64,000 nt of DNA from Pseudomonas helleri (GTDB lineage: Bacteria; Pseudomonadota; Gammaproteobacteria; Pseudomonadales; Pseudomonadaceae). Location of the stretch: positions 155,407 to 219,406 of the forward strand of contig NZ_JYLD01000011.1 in assembly GCF_001043025.1 (NCBI RefSeq). The letters run 5' to 3'. Position 1 is the first letter of the stretch, and the number at the start of each line of letters is the position of its first letter. This document shows, in pieces, positions 26,201 to 34,125 of the stretch. Position numbers and translations under genes: made by a program. A model generated the notes under the pieces. The model made no database searches, was not told where the DNA came from, and saw only the letters and a list, made by a program, of their open reading frames with translations.

Positions 26201-27154
26201 GCGCAGCATCTCGGCGGCATCACGGATCTCGCGCTCGCCGGGTAAAAACACCAGCACGTCGCCAGGGCTTTTACGCTCGCTGCGCTCATGGGCGGCGATC
26301 TCATCGAGGGTGGCGATGATCGCCTGGTCGACACTCAAGTCCTCCTCGACACTGTTGCCCTCTTCGTCCTGCTCGGAGGTCAGCGGGCGGTACCAGGTTT
26401 CGACCGGGAAGGTACGGCCGGACACTTCAACAATCGGCGCATCGTTGAAGTGTTTGGAAAAACGCTCCAGGTCGATGGTGGCCGAGGTGATGATGACTTT
26501 GAGGTCCGGACGCCGTGGCAGCAGGATCTTCAGATAACCGAGCAAAAAGTCGATGTTCAGACTGCGCTCGTGGGCTTCGTCGACGATGATCGTGTCATAG
26601 CGCTCGAGGTAACGGTCGTGCTGGGTTTCGGCCAGCAGTATGCCGTCGGTCATCAGCTTGATCAGGGTGTTGGAATCACTCTGATCCTCAAACCGCACTT
26701 GATAGCCGACCAGCGCCCCCAGCGGCGTGCCCAGTTCTTCAGCGACCCGGCTGGCAACACTGCGCGCAGCAATCCGGCGAGGCTGGGTGTGACCGATCAA
26801 GCCGTGCTGGCCGCGGCCAATTTCGAGGCAGATTTTCGGCAATTGAGTGGTTTTACCCGAACCGGTTTCACCGGCCAGAATCAACACCTGATGCTTGAGC
26901 AACGCCGCCTTGATCTCGTCGCGCTTGGCTGCAATCGGCAGATTTTCGTCATAACGAACCAACGGCACGCTGGCTGCTCGCGCAGTGACCTGCGCGCATG
27001 AGGCCTGCACACGCTCGGCCCAGGCCGCCAGCTTGGCGTCATCAGGCTTCTTGCGCAGCTCATGCAACTGCCGACGCAACTTGTGGCGGTCGGCAATCAT
27101 GGCGTGATCAAGGTTTTTCAACAGTTGGTTGATAGCAGGCGATTCGTCAGTCAT
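23243..27154 (-). CDS. hrpA: ATP-dependent RNA helicase HrpA (DEAH box)
   Basis: The 1303-residue protein matches HrpA in length (E. coli about 1300) and order. Walker A GETGSGKTT lies at 95-103 and the DEAH box at 192-195 (VDEAHERSLN). The helicase C domain contains the QRKGRCGRVEPG motif, followed by the HA2 and OB domains and the long DUF3418 C-terminal region. HrpA is a 3'-5' RNA helicase that rescues ribosomes stalled or collided on mRNA. The frame is open another 136 codons upstream, but MTDESPAINQLL at 27154 fits the family start and the extra part is low-complexity. Confidence 0.95.
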   Translation of the reverse strand: MTDESPAINQLLKNLDHAMIADRHKLRRQLHELRKKPDDAKLAAWAERVQASCAQVTARAASVPLVRYDENLPIAAKRDEIKAALLKHQVLILAGETGSGKTTQLPKICLEIGRGQHGLIGHTQPRRIAARSVASRVAEELGTPLGALVGYQVRFEDQSDSNTLIKLMTDGILLAETQHDRYLERYDTIIVDEAHERSLNIDFLLGYLKILLPRRPDLKVIITSATIDLERFSKHFNDAPIVEVSGRTFPVETWYRPLTSEQDEEGNSVEEDLSVDQAIIATLDEIAAHERSERKSPGDVLVFLPGEREIRDAAEMLRKAQLKHTEILPLYARLSPAEQQRIFQSHPGRRVVLATNVAETSLTVPGIRYVIDSGTARISRYSYRAKVQRLPIEAISQASANQRKGRCGRVEPGICVRLYAEEDFNGRPEFTDPEILRTNLAAVILQMLHLRLGEITAFPFIEPPDGKAITDGFNLLQELSAVNRENQLTPLGRQLARLPVDPRMGRMLLEAAKLGSLQEVLIVASAMSVQDPRERPPERQQAADQAHAQWKDVDSDFAALINVWRGFEEQRQALTASPLRNWCRKNFLNYLRLREWRDSHRQLSLICRDMQLSVNKEPADYPKLHKAVLSGLLSQIGQKTEDGDYLGARQRRFWIHPSSGLGKKRPQWLMTAELVETTKLYARMVAKIEPDWIEPLAGHLIKKNYFEPHWEKKRGQVVAYEQITLYGLIVVGRRAVHYGPIDPVLSRELFIREGLVRGEIQSRAKCLTANAKLLEQLDELEAKARRRDILADEETLYAFYDARLPAEIHQTATFDSWYRVNSQKDPQLLIMREEDVLAREATEITAKHYPNTLHLGDLTLELSYHFEPNHPRDGVTVKVPAPLLPVLPPERLEWLVPGMIEAKCIALVRSLPKALRKNFVPVPDFVKAALQRMTFAEGSLPQALGRELLRMTGARVTDEAWAEAAQQVESHLKMNLEIVDGDGKFLGEGRDLAELTARFAQASQAALAVPQTAKSQQPVEAKVFAPVAEKTQQKIAGLSMTVYPALVEEGNTVKEGRFSTPAEAEYQHRRALQRLLMQQLAEPAKFLRSKLPGQTELGLLYRELGRVESLVEDILLASLDSCILEGEATLPRDGAGLASLAERKRGALTEHAEKLAKLTLDILKLWHGLQKRFKGKIDLAQAVALNDIKQQLSHLVYPGFVRETPAQWLKELPRYLKAIEMRLEKLPGQVQKDRVWSAELAGLWAQYQARAAKHAQEGKRDPQLELYRWWLEEYRVSLFGQQLGTKVPISDKRLNKQWSLVGA

Positions 27155-27301
27155 CAGGTGCGCAAAAGTCTTGGTAAAGGCAGGCGGCGATTGTCGCAGA
27201 TTTAAGCGGTTGTGCACGAATCTGTAGGAATTGCGCGCAACCATTGCCTTGCTGCCTGCATCCCCTACACTGCGCGGCTTAATCCTTGTAAGAGAAACCT
27301 T

Positions 27302-28192
27302 GTGAGATTCGCAGATTTTGTACGCATGCTGTCGTTGGCCGGCATTTGGGGCGCCAGTTTCCTGTTCATGCGAATCATCGCGCCAGTGCTCGGCTCTATT
27401 CCCACCGCGTTTTTCAGGGTTTCGATTGCCGCTACCGGCTTGCTGGTGATGTTGGTGCTGATGCGCGTCAGCTGGAATTTCGGCGGCAAGTTGAAAGTGG
27501 TGTTGATCCTGGGTGTGATCAATTCCGGGTTGCCTGCCACGTTGTATTCGGTTGCGGCGCAAGTATTACCCGCGGGGTATTCGGCCATCTTTAATGCGAC
27601 CACGCCGCTGATGGGGGTATTGATTGGCGGACTGTTTTTCAGCGAGCAACTCACCCTCACCAAGCTGGCCGGGGTATTTCTCGGGTTATTTGGCGTCGGG
27701 GTGTTGACCGGTGCCGGGCCGGTGGCCTTCGACCTGAACTTGCTGATGGGCGCCCTCGCCTGCCTGCTGGCGACGATCTGCTATGGCTTTGCGGGCTTTT
27801 TGGCGCGCCGCTGGCTGGACCAACAAGGCGGGCTGGACCCTCGCCTTTCGGCCATGGGCAGCATGCTCGGGGCTACCTTGTTTCTGTTGCCGTTGTTTGG
27901 GCTGAGCCTGTTCAATCAACCACCAGCCGATTGGGGCGGTGCACGGGTATGGTTGTCGCTGTTGGGGCTTGGGCTGGTGTGCACAGCCTTTGCCTATATC
28001 TTGTTCTTCCGTTTGCTGACCAACATCGGCCCGGTCAAATCCATGACCGTGACCTTTATGACCCCGCCCTTCGGGATCTTGTGGGGCGCCTTGTTTCTGG
28101 GCGAACCGCTGTCAATCGCGCACCTGTACGGCGGGCTGCTGATCGCCGCAGCGTTATGGCTGGTGCTCAAGCCCAATAAAAATGCCCTGTAG
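27302..28192 (+). CDS. EamA-family (DMT) transporter
   Basis: The 296-residue protein has ten hydrophobic helices in two EamA repeats, starting MLSLAGIWGASFLFMRII and repeating at LACLLATICYGFAGFLARRW. The GTG at 27302 has AAGAG upstream; an ATG at 27326 would shorten the protein by eight residues. It is divergent from hrpA with a 147-base gap. The substrate is unknown. Helix content and charge pattern fit an inner-membrane exporter of amino acids or related metabolites. Confidence 0.8.
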   Translation: MRFADFVRMLSLAGIWGASFLFMRIIAPVLGSIPTAFFRVSIAATGLLVMLVLMRVSWNFGGKLKVVLILGVINSGLPATLYSVAAQVLPAGYSAIFNATTPLMGVLIGGLFFSEQLTLTKLAGVFLGLFGVGVLTGAGPVAFDLNLLMGALACLLATICYGFAGFLARRWLDQQGGLDPRLSAMGSMLGATLFLLPLFGLSLFNQPPADWGGARVWLSLLGLGLVCTAFAYILFFRLLTNIGPVKSMTVTFMTPPFGILWGALFLGEPLSIAHLYGGLLIAAALWLVLKPNKNAL

Positions 28193-28337
28193 AAAACCTG
28201 CGTTCGACCCGCGAGGTTTATCAAGATCTTGACGTGTATCCGGAGCTGCGAGGTGGTTGGTTTTACGACTGCTGCGCAGCCGGACGTAGCCTCGCAAAGC
28301 TCGTCAACTGCTACGGGGCTGGCGTGCACATGGGATT

Positions 28338-28403
28338 GTAGGAGCGAGCTTGCCTCGCGATCTTTTAAAAGATCAAAAGATCGCGAGCAAGCTCGCTCCT
28401 ACA
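28338..28403. repeat. REP doublet, GGAGCGAGC type
   Basis: GTAGGAGCGAGCTTGCCTCG and its near-complement face each other across TCTTTTAAAAGATCAAAAGA, between two convergent EamA genes. Just upstream (about 28268-28320) is another short repeat-like stretch, CTGCTGCGCAGCCGGACGTA. Confidence 0.88.
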
Positions 28404-28415
28404 GGGTGATATGGG

Positions 28416-29282
28416 TTAACGGGTGGTTTTACGGAACACGAAGACCAGACCAATGATGATCAAGGCCATGCCGAGTACGCTCAGCGAGGCCAGTTTGTTG
28501 CCAAAGATCAGGTAGTCCATGACCGCTGTGACCGCAGGCACCAGGTAGAAAAGGCTGGTGACGTTCACCAGGTTGCCCCGGGCGATCATCCGGTACAGCA
28601 GCAAGGTCGCCAGCACCGACACCACCAACCCCATCCACAACACCGGCACCACAAAGCCTGCGCCGTGTTCAAAGTGGAACGGTTGAAACGGCACAAACAC
28701 CGCGCACAACAGCAACCCGGCCAGGTATTGCAACGGCAATGTGCCTAGCGGGTTCTGGGTAATGCGTTTTTGCATCAAAGTGCCCGCCGTCATGCTCGCC
28801 AGCGCCAACAACGCACAGAGCATTCCACCCCAGGACAAACCGGCCAGACCAATGTTTTGGTACACCACCAGAATCAAGCCAGTCAGCCCCAGCATGAGCC
28901 CCAACGAACGGCTAAAAGAGTGACGACGCTCCAAAATCACCGCCGTCAGGATCGGCTGCACACCCATCACCGTGGCCATGACGCCGGGCGTGACCTTGAG
29001 GTCCAGCGCCAGCAGATAAAAAATCTGATACGCGCCCAGCAGCACCGTCCCGGTGGCCAGTGCGTAACCAATGGCTTTGGCGCCGCGTGGCATCTGCAGT
29101 TTCATCGACGGGATCAACAGCACCAGCGCCAGCAGAGCGATGGCAAAACGAATCAACAGAAAGGCAAAGGGCGAAGCATGGGCCAACCCCCACTTGGAGA
29201 AAATCGCGCCGCTGCTCCACAGCAGTACAAACAGGCTCGTGGACGCCGCCGCAAACGCGGATTCTTTAGAAATCGAAAGCAT
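28416..29282 (-). CDS. EamA-family (DMT) transporter under a valine-codon leader
   Basis: The 288-residue protein has ten helices in two EamA repeats (ASTSLFVLLWSSGAIFSKWG at the start and a second repeat from about residue 150). It ends in a short basic tail. ATG 29282 was chosen over an in-frame GTG three codons upstream. The gene is preceded by a UUCG-loop terminator and a 54-codon Val/Pro-rich frame, an arrangement typical of transcription attenuation. That suggests expression responds to charged valyl-tRNA, so the substrate may be a branched-chain amino acid or a relative. Substrate and direction of transport are inference. Confidence 0.8.
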   Translation of the reverse strand: MLSISKESAFAAASTSLFVLLWSSGAIFSKWGLAHASPFAFLLIRFAIALLALVLLIPSMKLQMPRGAKAIGYALATGTVLLGAYQIFYLLALDLKVTPGVMATVMGVQPILTAVILERRHSFSRSLGLMLGLTGLILVVYQNIGLAGLSWGGMLCALLALASMTAGTLMQKRITQNPLGTLPLQYLAGLLLCAVFVPFQPFHFEHGAGFVVPVLWMGLVVSVLATLLLYRMIARGNLVNVTSLFYLVPAVTAVMDYLIFGNKLASLSVLGMALIIIGLVFVFRKTTR

Positions 29283-29305
29283 AGGTAACACCTGTCATCA
29301 GACAT

Positions 29306-29332
29306 AAAAAGCCAACTCAGCCGAAGCTGAAG
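29306..29332 (-). terminator. Attenuator terminator before the EamA gene
   Basis: On the minus strand CTTCAGC (29332-29326) pairs with GCTGAG (29321-29316) around a stable TTCG loop. TTGGC and five T (29310-29306) follow. It lies in the leader of the transporter, 24 bases before its ATG, so the default would be to end transcription there. Confidence 0.65.
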
Positions 29333-29354
29333 TTCAATGGTTTTTTAGACGGGT

Positions 29355-29384
29355 ACGGGCAGCCGAAAGCTCTGCTTAGCCCGC
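29355..29384 (-). promoter_or_regulatory. Leader pause hairpin and alternative pairing
   Basis: CGGGC and AGC (29383-29374), which overlap the leader stop codon, pair with GCT and GCCCG (29363-29356) to give the usual 1:2 hairpin of an attenuator. GGCTG at 29364-29360 can instead pair with CAGCT at 29329-29325. That would break the terminator stem. The alternative pairing is only five pairs long, so this is a proposal. Confidence 0.5.
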
Positions 29385-29540
29385 AACACCAACACCCGGT
29401 GGCGAAACAACGACGTTCACCACGGTGCGGCTGACAGGAGGGGGATAGTGGCTGATCTGCACAGGCTGTTTGCCCCCGCACGGCATCTCGCCAGCAAAAA
29501 CTGCTGGAACGACAACGCTGTGAGTAAGGGAAACCGGCAT
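29376..29540 (-). CDS. Valine-rich leader peptide (54 aa)
   Basis: The frame runs from ATG 29540 to TAA 29378-29376. Fourteen of its 54 residues are Val and nine are Pro. Regulatory codons cluster at the end, with VVNVVV at residues 40-45 and VGV at 50-52, just before the stop. The stop codon lies inside the first arm of the pause hairpin. The ribosome site is weak (AAAAGAA, nine bases upstream). Leader peptides such as IvbL and the ilv leaders of enteric bacteria have the same composition and position. The peptide itself probably has no activity. Confidence 0.6.
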   Translation of the reverse strand: MPVSLTHSVVVPAVFAGEMPCGGKQPVQISHYPPPVSRTVVNVVVSPPGVGVAG

Positions 29541-29626
29541 GTGCTGATTCTTTTGAAGAGAGTGGTATGAGCCATTGGCTCAACGAGCGCTGACTATAAC
29601 CAGCGCTCGACACTTATTGCAATGAC

Positions 29627-30565
29627 TTATCCGAACAACCAACGCCACAGCAGTACCAGTACGATCACGGCCAGCACCGGGCGGGCGATGCGGTAGAGCT
29701 TGGGGTTGCGGCGTTTCCATTGTTTGACTACGCCGCTGAAGCGGTCACTGAAGCTTTTGCTCCAGGCGTAGGCTTTGTTGATGCCGCCTACGCGTTCGTC
29801 GTCGAGATTTTGCGGGGCGGTGGCTTTGCCCAGTTGCGCACTGACCCAGCGATTGATGCGGGTCATCAGGCGGCTGGTCAACGGGCGCTCGACGTCGCAA
29901 AACAAGATCACGCGGGTGATGTCGGTTTCGTTTTTCACCCAGTGCACGTAGGTCTCGTCGAACATCACGTCTTCACCATCGCGCCAGGCGTATTCCTCGC
30001 CGTCAACGAAGATGCGGCACGCGTCGGAGTTCGGTGTCGACAACCCCAAGTGATAGCGCAAGGAACCTGCAAACGGGTCGCGGTGCGGGTTGAGATGGCT
30101 GCCACCCGGCAACAAGGCAAACATTGCGCCTTTGACGTTGGGGATGCTGTTGACCAGCTCTACGGTTTTAGGGCACAGCAGTTCGGCCGATGGCAGCGGT
30201 TTGTCGTACCACTTGAGGTAAAAACGCTTCCAGCCTTTTTTGAAGAATGAGCCAAAGCCGGCGTCGTTGTTCTTCTCGGCGGCGCGGATATAGCCTTCGT
30301 CGAACAAGTGCATGGCTTCTTCACGAATGGCTTGCCAGTTGTCTTTGAGTACGTCCAGCTCGGGGAATTTGCTGCGGTCCAGATAAGGCTTGGACGGCAC
30401 GCCCGAGAATAAGTACATCAGCGCGTTGTAGGGCGCAAAGAATGCGGAGTGGTTGACGAACTGGCGTAACACCGGCAAACGCGCCTTGCCGCGCAAATGC
30501 ACGTACAGGATGCTGCCGACAAACAGCAGTATGAGCCCTGCCTTGATGGCGAAGGATAAGGTCAT
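29627..30565 (-). CDS. lpxO: Lipid A hydroxylase LpxO
   Basis: The 312-residue protein has an N-terminal membrane anchor (residues 4-24), an aspartyl/asparaginyl beta-hydroxylase domain and a second hydrophobic anchor at the C-terminus (PVLAVIVLVLLWRWLFG). The Fe(II) ligands are His161 and Asp163 (NPHRDPF) and His208 (YVHWV), and Arg218 should bind 2-oxoglutarate. LpxO hydroxylates the secondary acyl chain of lipid A at carbon 2 at the cytoplasmic face of the inner membrane. Length and anchors match the Pseudomonas and Salmonella enzymes. Confidence 0.92.
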   Translation of the reverse strand: MTLSFAIKAGLILLFVGSILYVHLRGKARLPVLRQFVNHSAFFAPYNALMYLFSGVPSKPYLDRSKFPELDVLKDNWQAIREEAMHLFDEGYIRAAEKNNDAGFGSFFKKGWKRFYLKWYDKPLPSAELLCPKTVELVNSIPNVKGAMFALLPGGSHLNPHRDPFAGSLRYHLGLSTPNSDACRIFVDGEEYAWRDGEDVMFDETYVHWVKNETDITRVILFCDVERPLTSRLMTRINRWVSAQLGKATAPQNLDDERVGGINKAYAWSKSFSDRFSGVVKQWKRRNPKLYRIARPVLAVIVLVLLWRWLFG

Positions 30566-30750
30566 GCAACAACTCCTCGAAAATACCGTGCGGCACCAAA
30601 AGCCCGCCGTGGCAGCCCGCCATGATAAACACTACCGACGCAGGACAAAACCCGCGCATTCCAACATTCAGTCTTAAGTACTACTCAATAACAGCGTAAT
30701 TATGCATAAGCAGGTGTTTAGATCGTTTGATTTGAGTCATCAGTAACGAG

Positions 30751-30806
30751 TGGGAGCGGGCTTGCTCGCGATTCCGGCTATCGCGAGCAAGCCCGCTCCC
30801 ACAGGA
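30751..30806. repeat. REP doublet, GGGAGCGGGC type
   Basis: TGGGAGCGGGCTTGCTCGCG and its complement are separated by only ATTCCGGCTA, between the cysK stop and the lpxO promoter region. The two arms together can form one long hairpin. Confidence 0.9.
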
Positions 30807-30815
30807 CCTTCGGTG

Positions 30816-31790
30816 TTACTGCTGCAATTCCTGTTCGCTGAACAGGTCGCTGAACAAGAAGCTCGACAGGTAGCGCTCGCCCGAGTCCGGCAAGATCACA
30901 ACGATGGTCTTGCCCTGCATTTCCGGGGTTTCAGCCAGGCGTGCGGCCACGGCCATGGCTGCACCGCCGGAGATCCCGCTCAAGATGCCTTCATCGTGCA
31001 TCAGACGCAGGGCCATGGCCTTGGACTCGTCGTCGCCGACCAACTCAACTTTGTCGAGAATCGACAGGTCGAGGTTTTTCGGCACAAAACCTGCGCCAAT
31101 GCCCTGAATTTTATGCGGCGAGGGCTTGATCTCCTCCCCGGCCAGCGCCTGGGTGATCACCGGCGACGTGATCGGCTCAACGGCGACCGACAGAATCGGT
31201 TTGCCCTGGGTGTGTTTGATGTAACGCGATACGCCGGTAATGGTGCCACCGGTGCCCACGCCCGCGACCAGCACATCCACATCGCCGTCTGTATCGTTCC
31301 AGATTTCCGGGCCGGTGGTTTTTTCGTGGATCGCCGGGTTGGCCGGGTTATCAAATTGCTGTGGCATAAAGTACTGCTCAGGGTTGCTGGCCTGAATTTC
31401 AGCAGCTTTATCAATGGCGCCCTTCATGCCCTTGGCCGGCTCGGTGAGTATCAGCTCAGCCCCCAGCGCCTTGAGCACTTTGCGCCGCTCAAGGCTCATC
31501 GAAGACGGCATGGTCAGCACCAATTTGTAACCCCGTGCAGCAGCCACGAAGGCCAGACCGATCCCGGTGTTGCCGGAAGTTGGCTCGATAATGGTCATGC
31601 CCGGCTTGAGCACGCCACGGCTCTCGGCGTCCCAGATCATGTTGGCGCCGATCCGGCATTTCACCGAATAGCCAGGGTTACGCCCTTCAATCTTGGCCAG
31701 AATGGTCACGCCACGCGGCGCAATTTTGTTGATCTGAATAAGAGGTGTGTTACCGATGGAGTGCGCGTTATCTGCAAAAATGCGGCTCAT
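30816..31790 (-). CDS. cysK: Cysteine synthase A
   Basis: The 324-residue protein is a fold-type II PLP enzyme. Lys44 in GYSVKCR carries the cofactor, the substrate loop is TSGNTGIG (71-78), and GTGGTITG near 176 holds the PLP phosphate. It makes L-cysteine from O-acetylserine and sulfide. Length and C-terminus (LFSDLFSEQELQQ) fit CysK, not the shorter CysM. ATG 31790 has AAGGA eight bases upstream; an upstream in-frame codon lacks a site. It is divergent from the MoxR/VWA pair. Confidence 0.93.
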   Translation of the reverse strand: MSRIFADNAHSIGNTPLIQINKIAPRGVTILAKIEGRNPGYSVKCRIGANMIWDAESRGVLKPGMTIIEPTSGNTGIGLAFVAAARGYKLVLTMPSSMSLERRKVLKALGAELILTEPAKGMKGAIDKAAEIQASNPEQYFMPQQFDNPANPAIHEKTTGPEIWNDTDGDVDVLVAGVGTGGTITGVSRYIKHTQGKPILSVAVEPITSPVITQALAGEEIKPSPHKIQGIGAGFVPKNLDLSILDKVELVGDDESKAMALRLMHDEGILSGISGGAAMAVAARLAETPEMQGKTIVVILPDSGERYLSSFLFSDLFSEQELQQ

Positions 31791-31988
31791 GGCGGGGTCC
31801 TTATGCACCTTTTGGGAAGGCCCCAAGGGTAGGCTTCACGGTTCATCGCGTCCAGTCGTGACGCCTCAGTCAGAGAATGAATAAGGCGTCTGCGTTCACC
31901 TGAGGCGGACGTCGCGTTATAGTCGGACATACTTTTTTGCCCCCCGCCCTGCCCTTGCAGGCCTGGATCATGGTTTGAGGAATTGCAG

Positions 31989-32834
31989 ATGAAGTTTGAA
32001 GGCACCCGCGCCTACGTGGCCACTGATGACCTGAAACTAGCGGTCAACGCAGCGATCACCCTGGAGCGCCCGCTGCTGGTCAAGGGCGAACCCGGCACCG
32101 GCAAGACCATGCTCGCCGAGCAGTTGGCCGAATCCTTTGGCTGCAAGCTGATTACCTGGCACATCAAGTCCACCACCAAGGCCCATCAAGGCCTGTATGA
32201 GTACGACGCCGTAAGCCGCTTGCGCGATTCGCAACTGGGCGTGGACAAAGTGCACGATGTGCGCAACTACCTTAAAAAAGGCAAATTATGGGAAGCCTTT
32301 GAGGCCGAAGAGCGGGTCATCCTGCTGATCGACGAAATCGACAAGGCCGACATCGAGTTCCCCAACGACCTGCTGCAAGAACTCGACAAGATGGAGTTCT
32401 ACGTTTACGAGACCGATGAAACCATCAAGGCCAAGGTCCGCCCGATCATCATCATTACCTCCAACAACGAAAAAGAATTGCCGGATGCGTTCCTGCGCCG
32501 CTGCTTCTTCCACTACATCAACTTCCCGGATCGCACCACGCTGCAGAAGATCGTCGACGTGCACTTCCCGGACATCAAGAAAGAGCTGGTCAGTGAAGCG
32601 CTGGACGTGTTCTTCGATGTCCGAAAAGTACCCGGTCTGAAGAAAAAGCCGTCGACGTCCGAACTGGTGGATTGGCTCAAGCTGCTGATGGCCGACAACA
32701 TTGGCGAAGCGGTGCTGCGTGAGCGCGACCCGACCAAAGCGATCCCGCCACTGGCCGGCGCGCTGGTGAAAAACGAGCAAGACGTGCAATTGCTGGAGCG
32801 TCTGGCGTTTATGAGCCGTCGCGGCAATCGCTGA
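31989..32834 (+). CDS. MoxR-type AAA+ ATPase
   Basis: The 281-residue protein has Walker A GEPGTGKT (33-40), Walker B ILLIDEIDKAD (about 111-121), sensor 1 IIITSNNEKELPDAFLRRC (about 154-172) and a C-terminal lid. MoxR ATPases act as chaperones that activate or insert metal cofactors into partner enzymes, usually with a VWA-domain partner encoded next door. That partner follows here after 21 bases. ATG 31989 has GAGGAA seven bases upstream. The client protein is unknown. Confidence 0.9.
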   Translation: MKFEGTRAYVATDDLKLAVNAAITLERPLLVKGEPGTGKTMLAEQLAESFGCKLITWHIKSTTKAHQGLYEYDAVSRLRDSQLGVDKVHDVRNYLKKGKLWEAFEAEERVILLIDEIDKADIEFPNDLLQELDKMEFYVYETDETIKAKVRPIIIITSNNEKELPDAFLRRCFFHYINFPDRTTLQKIVDVHFPDIKKELVSEALDVFFDVRKVPGLKKKPSTSELVDWLKLLMADNIGEAVLRERDPTKAIPPLAGALVKNEQDVQLLERLAFMSRRGNR

Positions 32835-32855
32835 TTTTTCAAGAAGGCGATAAGC

Positions 32856-34034
32856 ATGCTGCTTAATCTGTTCAATGAAATGCGTGCGGCCAAGGTGCCG
32901 GTTTCAGTGCGCGAACTGCTGGACTTGATCAACGCGCTGAAAAACCGTGTGACATTCGCCGACATGCACGAGTTTTACTACCTGGCGCGTACGATCCTGG
33001 TGAAGGACGAGCGCCATTTCGACAAGTTTGACCGTGCCTTCGGCGCCTATTTCAACGGCCTGCAAAACCTCAATGAACACCTTGAGGCGCTGATCCCTGA
33101 GGACTGGTTGCGCAAAGAGTTTGAACGCTCGCTGAGTGACGAGGACCGGGCGCAATTGCAGTCGCTGGGCGGCCTGGACAAGCTGATCGAGGCGTTCAAA
33201 CAGCGCCTTGAAGAGCAAAAGGAACGCCATGCCGGTGGCAACAAGTGGATCGGCACAGGCGGCACCAGCCCGTTTGGCTCGGGCGGTTATCACCCCGAAG
33301 GGATTCGAGTAGGCGATGCCGGGGCGCGTCAGGGCAAGGCGGCGAAAGTCTGGGAACAGCGTGAATACAAGAACCTCGATGATCAGGTCGAGTTGGGCAC
33401 CCGCAATATCAAGGTAGCGTTGCGTCGCCTGCGCAAGTTTGCCCGCCAGGGCGCCGCCGATGAACTGGATATCGACGGCACCATCGACCACACGGCCCGC
33501 GATGCCGGGTTGTTGAATATCCAGATGCGGCCCGAGCGGCGCAACAACATCAAGCTGTTGTTGCTGTTCGATATTGGCGGCTCGATGGATTCCCACGTAA
33601 AAACCTGCGAGGAGTTGTTCTCGGCCTGCAAGACCGAGTTCAAGCATCTGGAGTACTACTACTTCCACAACTTTATTTATGAGTCGATGTGGAAAAACAA
33701 CCAGCGTCGCCACGTCGAACGTATCGCCACACAAGATGTGCTCAACACCTACGGCGCCGATTACAAAGTGATTTTTATCGGTGACGCAGCGATGGGCCCG
33801 TATGAAATCACCCACGCCGGGGGCAGTGTCGAGCACTGGAACGAAGAGCCGGGCTACAAGTGGATGCAGCGTTTTATGGAGAAATATAAAAAGCTGATCT
33901 GGATTAACCCGTATCCTAAAGATACCTGGAAATACACGGCATCGACCGGGATTGTGCAGGACCTGGTTGAAGACCGGATGTACCCGCTGACCCTGGACGG
34001 GCTGGAAGAAGGGATGCGGTTTTTGGCTAAGTAA
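32856..34034 (+). CDS. VWA-domain (CoxE-like) protein, partner of MoxR ATPase
   Basis: The 392-residue protein has an N-terminal helical region (1-230, charged and Gln/Lys-rich around 110-130) and a C-terminal von Willebrand A domain. The metal site begins at residue 239 as DIGGSMDSH. This is DxGxS and not the classical DxSxS, which is common in this CoxE-like group. No signal peptide is present, so it works in the cytoplasm. It follows the MoxR gene by 21 bases and should form the ATPase/adaptor pair with it. As I recall, P. aeruginosa PA2707-PA2709 has the same neighbourhood with cysK. Confidence 0.87.
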   Translation: MLLNLFNEMRAAKVPVSVRELLDLINALKNRVTFADMHEFYYLARTILVKDERHFDKFDRAFGAYFNGLQNLNEHLEALIPEDWLRKEFERSLSDEDRAQLQSLGGLDKLIEAFKQRLEEQKERHAGGNKWIGTGGTSPFGSGGYHPEGIRVGDAGARQGKAAKVWEQREYKNLDDQVELGTRNIKVALRRLRKFARQGAADELDIDGTIDHTARDAGLLNIQMRPERRNNIKLLLLFDIGGSMDSHVKTCEELFSACKTEFKHLEYYYFHNFIYESMWKNNQRRHVERIATQDVLNTYGADYKVIFIGDAAMGPYEITHAGGSVEHWNEEPGYKWMQRFMEKYKKLIWINPYPKDTWKYTASTGIVQDLVEDRMYPLTLDGLEEGMRFLAK

Positions 34035-34047
34035 TCCCGTTTTTTTT

Positions 34048-34115
34048 GTAGGAGCGAGCTTGCCTCGCGATCTTTTTAAAAGATCAAAAGATCGCGAGGC
34101 AAGCTCGCTCCTACG
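34048..34115. repeat. REP doublet, GGAGCGAGC type
   Basis: GTAGGAGCGAGCTTGCCTCG and its complement face each other across TCTTTTTAAAAGATCAAAAG. The unit lies just after eight T that could end the VWA transcript, between convergent genes. Confidence 0.9.
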
Positions 34116-34125
34116 GGGTTCGGGG

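Noticed and set aside
29317..29613. A 98-codon minus-strand frame overlapping the leader region
   Set aside because: It reads through the attenuator hairpins in another frame, is rich in Cys/Ser/Arg and has no ribosome site. The 54-codon frame explains the region better.
30750..31832. A 360-codon open frame on the plus strand
   Set aside because: It is antisense to cysK and begins inside a REP element.
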